Origin: an uncultured Victivallaceae bacterium | GTDB taxonomy: Bacteria > Verrucomicrobiota > Lentisphaeria > Victivallales > Victivallaceae | Reading direction: 5' to 3' | DNA: 6,280 nt | Assembly (NCBI GenBank): GCA_934663655.1 | Contig: CAKUKT010000164.1 | Span: forward strand, 1 to 6,280 | Shown here: piece after piece, positions 1-5,764 of the stretch | Numbering within the stretch: position 1 is the first letter of the stretch | How the letters are laid out: each line of letters begins with the position of its first letter | Translations under genes and position numbers: made by a program | Notes under the pieces: model-generated | Database searches by the model: none | What the model saw: only the letters and a program-made list of their open reading frames with translations | What the model was told of the DNA's origin: nothing

Positions 1-66
1 GTTATAGTGTGTTTTGTCAAATATTATCTACAATTTAAGGAAAAATTCTTTATAATTTATTGGAAT

Positions 67-78
67 ATGTCTTGACAT
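67..78. promoter_or_regulatory. Candidate operator: inverted repeat over the -35 box
   Basis: The sequence ATGTC-TT-GACAT is a perfect inverted repeat with 5-base arms and a 2-base spacer. It overlaps the -35 hexamer of the promoter driving the GntR-family gene. GntR regulators bind as dimers to short palindromes and often repress their own gene, so autoregulation at this site is a reasonable inference. The site does not match the classical FadR-type TNGTNNNACNA pattern exactly. A 5-base arm can arise by chance, so confidence is low. Confidence 0.3.
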
Positions 79-99
79 TGACATTTTTTCAACTATAAT
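72..99 (+). promoter_or_regulatory. Sigma-70-type promoter of the GntR-family gene
   Basis: A perfect -35 hexamer TTGACA (72-77) and a perfect -10 hexamer TATAAT (94-99) are separated by 16 bases, within AT-rich DNA. Transcription should begin near 105-107, giving a leader of about 50 bases before the GntR gene. A second TTGACA (78-83) follows the first directly. It is only 10 bases from the -10 box and so cannot serve it as a -35 element. No stem-loop or riboswitch-like structure is evident in the leader. Confidence 0.8.
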
Positions 100-108
100 A
101 ATATCTGT

Positions 109-122
109 GACGAATGGACGAA
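109..122 (+). repeat. Short direct repeat GACGAA x2 in the leader
   Basis: GACGAA occurs at 109-114 and again at 117-122, separated by TG, so the period is 8 bases. It lies just downstream of the predicted transcription start. It could be a regulator half-site pair, but it is short enough to be chance. Confidence 0.2.
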
Positions 123-141
123 GCGGGCATAAAAATCTTTT

Positions 142-148
142 GGGGGAG
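142..148 (+). promoter_or_regulatory. Ribosome binding site of the GntR-family gene
   Basis: GGGGGAG contains the Shine-Dalgarno core GGAG (145-148). It lies 5 bases before a TTG codon at 154 and 11 bases before an ATG at 160. The spacing slightly favours the TTG, while codon preference favours the ATG. The two starts differ by only two residues, so the product is essentially the same either way. Confidence 0.6.
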
Positions 149-153
149 ACACT

Positions 154-966
154 TTGAAAATGCCGGTGCAGCAGGATCAGAATCACCAGCCGGCCGGGGC
201 AGAGGTGCAACGTCATCTGCTTCGGAAGTTACTCACGGAAAAAATTTCTTTTGGTCAGCAGTTCAACGAAGCGCAATTGGCGCGTGAGTTCAATGTTACG
301 CGTCAGGCGATACGTGAGGCGCTTTGTCAGGCGGTTGGCTGGGGGGTTATTGAATACGTTCCCTACCGGGGATTTCAGATTCGTGATTTCACGATGCGGG
401 AGATCGTCGACTGGTACAAGTTACGGTTGGCGATCGAACCGCTGGCGGCGAGGGAGATTGCCGAGCGTCGTCCGCAGGCGACGTTGAAAGCGCTGTCGAC
501 TCAATGTCAATTGGAGCGTAGAGCATTTGCTGTCGGAGATTTCGATGGGATTGGGGAGGCGAACCGGGAATTTCACCGGACGATTGTTTCCGGATGTGGA
601 AACAGCCAGTATGCGAAATCGGCGATACTGGCTGGTTTCGCGGTCTGCTTTAATTTTGACCGGGAACTGCGTACAACGCTGGGTTATCTGAGATTTCACG
701 GCGGAGAGATTGTTTCTGAAGAAGAACAGAAGAAATATCTGTATATACAATGTACCGGAACTGTTCACCAGGATGCCGACACTCTTAAGATTCTGGCTTC
801 CGGGACTCCGGCCCAGGCGGAGAAGCGGGTTCGCTGGTATATGGATCGGGTATTGGCACAGACGTTGATTACTTTTGAATCCTATGGGGATCCGGATACG
901 CCGTTATCGCAAATGGTAAAAAACTACCGGCGCTATTTCCGGAAATCGGCGCGCCCGGGGAATTGA
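154..966 (+). CDS. GntR-family transcriptional regulator, FadR/FCD subfamily
   Basis: This is a cytoplasmic DNA-binding regulator of up to 270 residues; the family usually runs 220-260. An N-terminal winged helix spans about residues 16-78. Its helix-turn-helix is around 38-57 (EAQLAREFNVTRQAIREAL) and its wing follows near VPYRGFQI (69-76). A helical FCD ligand domain follows: the R91-x3-E95 segment opens it, the FH motif has N137 and H141, and H205 lies in a later helix. FCD domains usually bind a metal and a carboxylate ligand through Asp/Asn and three His residues. Here the last expected His near the C-terminal helix (YMDRV, 229-233) appears to be replaced, so ligand binding may differ. 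It is the first gene of the cassette, directly behind a strong promoter, and probably controls itself and the downstream pseudopilin and glycosidase genes. The start is TTG at 154 or ATG at 160. The ligand cannot be told from sequence. Confidence 0.9.
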   Translation: MKMPVQQDQNHQPAGAEVQRHLLRKLLTEKISFGQQFNEAQLAREFNVTRQAIREALCQAVGWGVIEYVPYRGFQIRDFTMREIVDWYKLRLAIEPLAAREIAERRPQATLKALSTQCQLERRAFAVGDFDGIGEANREFHRTIVSGCGNSQYAKSAILAGFAVCFNFDRELRTTLGYLRFHGGEIVSEEEQKKYLYIQCTGTVHQDADTLKILASGTPAQAEKRVRWYMDRVLAQTLITFESYGDPDTPLSQMVKNYRRYFRKSARPGN

Positions 967-1010
967 TTGTGCGGGAAATTGGTGCCGTCGAAAAAAATCT
1001 GTTTAGGAAC

Positions 1011-1031
1011 TCTCCTTGATGCATGAGGAGA
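1011..1031. promoter_or_regulatory. Inverted repeat between regulator and pseudopilin gene
   Basis: TCTCCT (1011-1016) and AGGAGA (1026-1031) form perfect 6-base arms around a 9-base centre that itself contains the palindrome ATGCAT (1019-1024). No T-run follows, so it is not a typical intrinsic terminator. It lies in the 137-base gap after the GntR gene, about 70 bases before the pseudopilin start. It could be an operator or an RNA stem that affects downstream expression. No function is demonstrated. Confidence 0.35.
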
Positions 1032-1040
1032 TCACCGAGG

Positions 1041-1070
1041 TCGACATCCCGGGAGATTGACCATGATAAA
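1041..1070 (+). promoter_or_regulatory. Weak candidate promoter for the pseudopilin gene
   Basis: TCGACA (1041-1046, one mismatch to the -35 consensus) lies 18 bases before GATAAA (1065-1070, two mismatches to the -10 consensus). If real, it would let the pseudopilin and glycosidase genes be transcribed separately from the regulator. The -35 part falls in GTCGACAT, which shares the GACAT half-site seen at the regulator promoter. The evidence is weak, and read-through from the upstream promoter is equally possible. Confidence 0.22.
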
Positions 1071-1089
1071 TTCACTTCATCGACTTTAT

Positions 1090-1094
1090 GGAGG
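1090..1094 (+). promoter_or_regulatory. Ribosome binding site of the pseudopilin gene
   Basis: A perfect GGAGG core lies 9 bases before the ATG at 1104. It decides the start: an in-frame ATG at 1023 would add 27 residues that do not belong to the pseudopilin fold. Starting at 1104 puts the FTLIE motif 5 residues from the N-terminus, as the family requires. Confidence 0.75.
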
Positions 1095-1103
1095 AACCTG
1101 AAA

Positions 1104-1883
1104 ATGAGGATCCGTAATTTTACATTGATCGAACTGCTGGTCGTGATTGCAATCATTGCGATACTGGCCGCAATGCTGATGCCGGCGCTGTCGAAGGCAC
1201 GAGAAGCCGCACGAACGAGCAATTGTGTAAATAATCTCAAATCCTGCGACCAGATCCAACAATTTTAAAGCAACGATCAACGTTATTACGTCGGCTATTA
1301 CGAGCGGGCGTCGAGTCAGGAGAGCGGCAAACTGGTTGTATTCTGGGCGGATATCATGTGGGACAGCGGTTACAGCGCGGATGAGAGCAAGGTGTATCAG
1401 TGTCCCGTAATGTCGAGCGACCTCAAGGATTCGCGCGGATATCGTCTGTATACTTACGGGATGTTCAATTCCGGGACGAGCGATTATCGTCAGAATCTTT
1501 ACGGCGAATCGGTCATGGTATATTATCCTTACAACTCTTCCTATCGTCTTTTCCGGGGGTACAATCCGGCGAAAATCACCCAGCCTTCGAATGGGATATT
1601 GATGGTTGACAGCGTGGCTCACAGCACTGCGGAACCGCCGAAGTTCATGAGTTGTTCGGTTGATCAGACCTACGGCAGCGGCTGGTTGGGGCGGCTCCAC
1701 AGCGATCGGACAAGTATCGCCTTTGTAGATGGCCATGTGGCGACGCTCTCGCTCGGGGAAATCTCGCAGTTGTTACACGACAACAGCGGTTCGGGGAAAA
1801 TGTATGCGCGGAACAACACGTTGGTGATAACCTGCAGCAACGAGGCGAAATACAGTGAGTCACGCATCGACATCAGTTACTGA
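1104..1883 (+). pseudogene. Pseudopilin (prepilin-type N-terminus, H-x9-DG C-terminus) with in-frame TAA
   Basis: Intact, this frame would encode about 259 residues of a type II secretion/type IV pilin-like pseudopilin. The leader MRIRN is followed by the hydrophobic helix [20 protein letters not shown], with the conserved Glu at mature position 5 (E10), and then the helix [10 protein letters not shown]. Codon 55 (1266-1268) is TAA. The same frame then continues open for 204 codons to TGA at 1881-1883, starting SNDQRYYVGYY. It ends with the family C-terminal motif RLHSDRTSIAFVDGH (H199, D209, G210). Relatives commonly have an aromatic residue where the stop falls (QQF-?-SNDQ), so a single change from TAT or TAC would explain it. 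The remaining frame looks undamaged, which points to recent inactivation, a polymorphism or a sequence error. A 54-residue product ending at 1265 could still be made. A separate start at the in-frame ATG 1356 lacks a good ribosome site. The residue before the cleavage site is Asn, not the usual Gly. Confidence 0.85.
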
Positions 1884-1908
1884 TTTGAGATAAAAACATA
1901 TATGGGGT

Positions 1909-1925
1909 GGGCGCCATTGCCGCCC
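1909..1925 (+). other. Small GC hairpin ahead of the glycosidase gene
   Basis: GGGCG (1909-1913) and CGCCC (1921-1925) can pair around a 7-base loop in the 58-base gap between the pseudopilin stop and the glycosidase start. It lies 7 bases before the glycosidase ribosome site. It has no T-tail, so it is not an intrinsic terminator. It could modulate mRNA stability or translation. The stem is short, so this is tentative. Confidence 0.3.
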
Positions 1926-1932
1926 TCAACGC

Positions 1933-1936
1933 GAGG
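1933..1936 (+). promoter_or_regulatory. Ribosome binding site of the glycosidase-like gene
   Basis: GAGG lies 5 bases before the ATG at 1942. It supports this start, which also gives a clean signal peptide. It is a weaker site than the GGAGG of the pseudopilin gene. Confidence 0.6.
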
Positions 1937-1941
1937 TTGCT

Positions 1942-4656
1942 ATGAAACTGCCGTTGCTTATCGCAGTCGTGTTCGGAACGGTCGCCGGAACTTTCGGGAT
2001 GACCGATGCCGAATGGGTGAAAATGAAAGAGGATAATTTGAATAAACCACGCCGTCTGATCATCAACCATGACGGCTGCGACGGCACCGCGTTTCCGGAA
2101 AAGCAGGAGGTGACGGAAGCCAATTTTCGCGCCTACATGCTTGACAAACTCAAGGGGACGAAGTTCGATGTGCTCGCCTATTGTCCGTTTTCGGTCGGGC
2201 TGACGATGAGTTATCCATCGCGGGTGGCGGATCGCTATACCGAGGTGCCGCAGGTCAAGGGGTACAGAAGCATCGTCAGCGAACTGGAAAAGATTACCGG
2301 CAGCAATCCGATGCAGATCGCCAGAGAGTTCGCCCGGGAAAACGGACTGGAATTTTTCGGTTCGATCCGGGTCAACGATACCCATGACCGCTTCTTTCCG
2401 CAGCTGCTGCCGCCGCTGAAACAGCAACACCCGGAGTGGTTATGCGGCACCCGGGACAACGCGCCGCCGCGCGGTTCCTGGACCAGTTTCGATTACGCGC
2501 ATCCGGAGGTGAGAAAACACTTGGCGGCAATCGCTGCGGAAATGATCCGGGATTTTGACCTTGACGGTCTTGAATTTGATTTCTACCGGGATGACTGTTT
2601 CTTTAAATCTTTTGCCTGGGGCAAAGCGGTTTCTCAGGCGGAGGCGGATGGATTCACGGAAATGCTGCGCACCATCCGGGCCGACGCTGAAAGTTTCGGA
2701 CGGGAACGGGGGCGTCCGGTATTGATTGCGCTGCGGCTGCCGGACTCTCCGGAGATCTGCCGGCTGCAGGGGCTGGATGTCGAATGCTGGATGCGGGAAG
2801 GGCTGTTTGATCTCTGTTTTTCCGGCGGTGATCACGGCAACTTCGCCACCTGCGACGTGATGGGAAATCTGTGCCGGAAATATGGGATAAAGTTCTATCC
2901 CGGAGTTGATCTCAGCAACATGGGCGGGTCCGGAGTTTTCAACCGCAACAGCAACGCCTCCTTTGACGGGCAGGCGGCGACCGCGGCGGCGGCGGGAGCG
3001 GATGGGCTTTACTTTTTCAATATGTTCTATCACACCGGGTACTTCCCCTATGCGGAGGGGAGCGGTGAAGCGGTGGCCGGTCGGAACAAGAGTTACTATG
3101 CGACGCTGCAGAAACGCTGGATAACGCTCTTCGGCGACGAACGTCGGTTGGATCGGCTCCCGCTGCTCGGGCCGGGTTACGAACGTCGGCTTATGGCAGG
3201 AGAACCATTTACCGTAATCATCCAGACCGGAGAGAATCATCGGGAATACCCGATCCGGCAGGCAACGCTGCATGTTGCGGTATCGGGAGAGTCGGAGTCG
3301 CTGTCGGTGACGTTCAACGGAGAGCGGTTGAAGTCCACCGGGAAGGCCGGTGGGGTGGTTTCTTTCGCCGTGACGCCGGAACTGATAAAATCCGGCGCCA
3401 ATCAGGTGACGTTTATTGTACCAGGCACGACCGCCGGCGCCCGGAAAACCATCCTCGTCGGAGACACGCTGTTGAAAATGCCGAAACAGCTGCCGTGGCG
3501 GCGTCTCTTTACCGGGCAGGGCGTTGATCCCCGGGCGGAAGAGATTGTTGACGGTGCCTACCGTATCTCGGATCGCAGTACCGAAGCCGCCGCCAATCTG
3601 CTCTATCCGCTCAGCGGTATCGGTGGTGCGCCGCTGATTACGGAGTTCACGCTTCGGGTGCTGCCGGGTTCCGAACCGCTTACCGCGGTGTTGAGGCTGG
3701 CAAACGGGAAAAATGTGGAGATTGTCGATTTTCAACCGGGAAAGATCCGGCTGGTGAAATGCGACCGTACCTTCGCGGTCGACACGGAGAAATTCCATCG
3801 TTACCGGGTTGAACTTGCCAACGGTGAATTTGCGCTGAACGTCGACGGCAAACCGCTCTGGCGAGGCAAGGCGGTCGGCGAGGCGGGAACACTTGAAAAT
3901 GTACTCGTCGGCTGTAACGACACCATTCCCGGACGTGATGAGGAAAGCCTGCTGATCGGTTCGCTGTCGGGTGAAGGGCGCGGCGCCTCGGAGTGGAAGG
4001 ATGTGATACTTGACGATTCCCTGATGCTGACCGATGTGGTGCTTGAAGTCAAAATGGCGACACAGCGCCGGAAAGAACTGGAACAGGTTTCGGCAAGCGA
4101 ACCCGAATGGGATTTCGTTCTCGATTTCCCGACGGAAAAACTGCCGGAAAAACTCAGCAGCGATTACAAGCGGCTGCCTGCTCATCCGGAAGGAGGAACC
4201 GTTTTTGACCATGACGCGAATTTCGGCAACATCTACCAGCTGATGAGAATGAAAGAGCATCCACTGCTTCAAAAAGCCGGGCGGTTTGCGGCTTTCGAGC
4301 TGGAAGCGGCTCCGCTCAATCCGCCGAAAAAATCCGGCGATGATCTCTTCCTGATCGGTTTGCGCCTGCCGGCACAGGGGAAAACCCACGGTGTTCTCGA
4401 TTTCACGATGAAATTGAGCGACAGCAGAATCACCACCCCGTGGAACACCTTTCCCCTGACGCCGGAAATGCACCGGGTCAGAATATTGCTCGACCGCGTC
4501 TCCGGAGCCGCCGAACTCTATCTGGACGGGAAATTGCTGGATTCGGGCGAAATCCGCCCCGGCGCCGGAACGGCGGATATTCTCTGGGGAGACGGTTCCA
4601 GCGTGATTTCGGGATCGATGCGGGTGAAATCGGTGAAAGCGGCGATATTTGATTGA
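1942..4656 (+). CDS. Secreted GHL10-like glycosidase with C-terminal LamG-like modules
   Basis: This 904-residue protein begins with a signal peptide: K2, then a hydrophobic stretch over about 3-18, with cleavage probably near 16-20. It should act in the periplasm or at the cell surface. Residues about 36-400 resemble a glycosyl-hydrolase-like TIM barrel of the GHL10/COG1649 type. Key signs are the RLIINHDGCDG strand (38-48), HPEVRKHLAAIAAEMI (187-201) leading to the acidic strand end DLDGLEFDFYRDD (206-218, with D208, E211 and D213 as candidate catalytic or substrate residues), and a late strand GADGLYFFNMFY (352-363). Residues about 414-515 look like an Ig-like beta sandwich. Two concanavalin/LamG-like modules follow at about 517-690 and 720-904, each with a VDGK or LDGK turn typical of that fold. 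It follows the pseudopilin gene by 58 bases, and a strong terminator follows it. The substrate is unknown; some GHL10 members, such as E. coli DigH, cleave peptidoglycan glycan strands. The barrel call is from motifs only, and other clan GH-A families remain possible. Confidence 0.72.
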   Translation: MKLPLLIAVVFGTVAGTFGMTDAEWVKMKEDNLNKPRRLIINHDGCDGTAFPEKQEVTEANFRAYMLDKLKGTKFDVLAYCPFSVGLTMSYPSRVADRYTEVPQVKGYRSIVSELEKITGSNPMQIAREFARENGLEFFGSIRVNDTHDRFFPQLLPPLKQQHPEWLCGTRDNAPPRGSWTSFDYAHPEVRKHLAAIAAEMIRDFDLDGLEFDFYRDDCFFKSFAWGKAVSQAEADGFTEMLRTIRADAESFGRERGRPVLIALRLPDSPEICRLQGLDVECWMREGLFDLCFSGGDHGNFATCDVMGNLCRKYGIKFYPGVDLSNMGGSGVFNRNSNASFDGQAATAAAAGADGLYFFNMFYHTGYFPYAEGSGEAVAGRNKSYYATLQKRWITLFGDERRLDRLPLLGPGYERRLMAGEPFTVIIQTGENHREYPIRQATLHVAVSGESESLSVTFNGERLKSTGKAGGVVSFAVTPELIKSGANQVTFIVPGTTAGARKTILVGDTLLKMPKQLPWRRLFTGQGVDPRAEEIVDGAYRISDRSTEAAANLLYPLSGIGGAPLITEFTLRVLPGSEPLTAVLRLANGKNVEIVDFQPGKIRLVKCDRTFAVDTEKFHRYRVELANGEFALNVDGKPLWRGKAVGEAGTLENVLVGCNDTIPGRDEESLLIGSLSGEGRGASEWKDVILDDSLMLTDVVLEVKMATQRRKELEQVSASEPEWDFVLDFPTEKLPEKLSSDYKRLPAHPEGGTVFDHDANFGNIYQLMRMKEHPLLQKAGRFAAFELEAAPLNPPKKSGDDLFLIGLRLPAQGKTHGVLDFTMKLSDSRITTPWNTFPLTPEMHRVRILLDRVSGAAELYLDGKLLDSGEIRPGAGTADILWGDGSSVISGSMRVKSVKAAIFD

Positions 4657-4689
4657 GAGCGGAACCGGATTGATCCTGCGTAAATTGAA

Positions 4690-4723
4690 CGCCGGTCACA
4701 AATTTTCGTGACCGGCGCTTTTT
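4690..4723 (+). terminator. Intrinsic terminator of the glycosidase cassette
   Basis: A perfect 10-base-pair stem (CGCCGGTCAC at 4690-4699 with GTGACCGGCG at 4708-4717) encloses an 8-base loop and is followed by TTTTT at 4719-4723. It starts 33 bases after the glycosidase stop codon. The reverse direction lacks a good T-run, so it should work mainly on plus-strand transcripts. Confidence 0.9.
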
Positions 4724-4817
4724 ATTGCAGCATACCCGTATACGGTTGGTCAGCTTGTTTCAGCGAGGGTCGGGAGAAATGGTTCTTCCGCCCGGGATCG
4801 TCAGAGACGAATCCGCT

Positions 4818-4850
4818 CCGGCAGGGGAGGCAAAATCGATCCCCCGCCGG
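4818..4850 (-). terminator. Weak hairpin after the DUF2156 gene
   Basis: CCGGC (4818-4822) pairs with GCCGG (4846-4850), and after a bulged A the GGGG at 4824-4827 pairs with CCCC at 4842-4845. The hairpin begins 10 bases beyond the DUF2156 stop on the minus strand. No T-run follows, so termination here would be imperfect or assisted by a factor. No better minus-strand terminator is visible in the convergent gap. Confidence 0.35.
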
Positions 4851-4860
4851 CCGTCTCCAG

Positions 4861-5757
4861 TCAGGAGAGCATGCGCAGGAAATAACGTTTGAAGAAGCGC
4901 TCCGGATCCAGCGAACGTTTCGAATGGCGCAGCGTTTCCTCGTTGTGATCCTGTTCCCGGTTCATGAACTTCGCCTGACCCCGCAGCGTGATCGCCAGCT
5001 GCCAGGTCAACGTCTGCGACGCCCCCTTGACCGAATGGTCGGCCTTCTCGAAGTGAACGTCAACCGTATCCGAGTGGAGCATGCTGTACAGGGAAATTCC
5101 CGCCGGGAATCCCGGTTCGGCATAAAGGATCAGTCCCCCAAGTCCCAGCTCGTCGAAATGCTTCCAGCACTCACTGAGAGCGATATTCTCCTCTTCGATG
5201 AAGACGCACTGTTCGGCCCGGGAATTGAGTTCGGCGGCGAGCTTCTCGGCTACCGGCAATTCGGCAGCGTTGATCTTTCTCACCTCGGCATAGGGCCAGT
5301 TGGCCTGGAACTGTTTGACCAGATTGTGCTTTTTCCGGAGTTTCGGGCCGTTGAAAGTCGCGATCTTCTCCACCGAAAAGAGATAATCAATCGCACCTTC
5401 GTCATATTCGATCTCGAAAAACCGGTCACAGTCGGAATGGATGTCGAGGAACTCCTCCGGCACATCGTAAATCCCGCCATCGGTAAGGCCGACCTTGCGG
5501 AAAGCTCCGGAAATCTCATTGAGTTCCTCCGGCGGAGTCCAACGGCCGAGTGGATAATGGATGTAACGATTGGAGCCGTCGTAGACAACCAGCCGGTCGC
5601 CCCATTCGACGAAACGCAAATCATATGGTTGACGATACACAAAAAGATTGACGAAGCTGCATTCGCAACTCTGGCTGTGCATCTCCTCGAACTTTTCGTT
5701 GAAGAGCTGTCGATCGGCCAGTTCAATCCGTCGGAGTCCGCGCAAATCGATTTTCAT
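4861..5757 (-). CDS. DUF2156 / LPG_synthase_C-like protein (GNAT-type fold)
   Basis: This is a 298-residue protein of the DUF2156 family, related to the C-terminal catalytic domain of phosphatidylglycerol lysyltransferases (MprF-like). It lacks the multi-span membrane domain of MprF and has no signal peptide, so it is probably cytoplasmic. Family signatures are visible: a basic KLRKKHNLVKQF segment (139-150), an FEKAD motif (236-240), and the C-terminal NREQDHNEETLRHSKRSLDP (266-285). This last motif corresponds to the family N-R-E-x-D-x3-E-x-L-R-x2-K pattern. Such domains adopt a double acyltransferase-like fold and may transfer an aminoacyl group from a tRNA. Stand-alone DUF2156 proteins mostly have no proven substrate. 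The ATG lies 6 bases after the mreB stop, so the two genes are co-transcribed and probably translationally coupled. That context suggests an envelope-related role, which is an inference. Confidence 0.88.
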   Translation of the reverse strand: MKIDLRGLRRIELADRQLFNEKFEEMHSQSCECSFVNLFVYRQPYDLRFVEWGDRLVVYDGSNRYIHYPLGRWTPPEELNEISGAFRKVGLTDGGIYDVPEEFLDIHSDCDRFFEIEYDEGAIDYLFSVEKIATFNGPKLRKKHNLVKQFQANWPYAEVRKINAAELPVAEKLAAELNSRAEQCVFIEEENIALSECWKHFDELGLGGLILYAEPGFPAGISLYSMLHSDTVDVHFEKADHSVKGASQTLTWQLAITLRGQAKFMNREQDHNEETLRHSKRSLDPERFFKRYFLRMLS

Positions 5758-5760
5758 AAA

Positions 5761-5764
5761 CCTC
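5761..5764 (-). promoter_or_regulatory. Ribosome site of the DUF2156 gene overlapping the mreB stop
   Basis: On the minus strand the order is TAG (mreB stop, 5766-5764), then GAGG (5764-5761), then TTT, then ATG (5757-5755). The Shine-Dalgarno core shares its first G with the mreB stop codon and sits only 3 bases from the start. This tight spacing suggests that ribosomes finishing mreB help start the downstream gene. Confidence 0.6.

Noticed and set aside
28..216. Small minus-strand frame across the promoter and the regulator start
   Set aside because: It overlaps a strong plus-strand promoter and the regulator start, and its translation has no recognisable features.
1023..1103. An upstream in-frame ATG that would lengthen the pseudopilin by 27 residues
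   Set aside because: The added residues are charged and unlike a prepilin leader, and the GGAGG at 1090-1094 is placed for the ATG at 1104.
1266..1268. Reassignment of TAA to a sense codon in this organism
   Set aside because: One occurrence in one gene is far better explained by mutation or error, and no other gene here uses TAA as sense.
1086..1736. A 216-codon minus-strand frame over the pseudopilin
   Set aside because: It is a mirror of the pseudopilin frame with no family resemblance, while the plus strand carries clear pseudopilin motifs at both ends.
2440..4473. A 677-codon open frame on the minus strand opposite the glycosidase gene
   Set aside because: It is in codon register with the sense gene and stays open because that gene avoids TTA, CTA and TCA codons. 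Its translation is rich in Arg, Gln and Pro with no recognisable domain, and the sense frame has a signal peptide, domains and a terminator.
4736..4745. Perfect 10-base palindrome CCGTATACGG between the convergent operons
   Set aside because: Several 10-base palindromes are expected by chance in 6 kb, and this one is next to no promoter, so an operator role is not supported.
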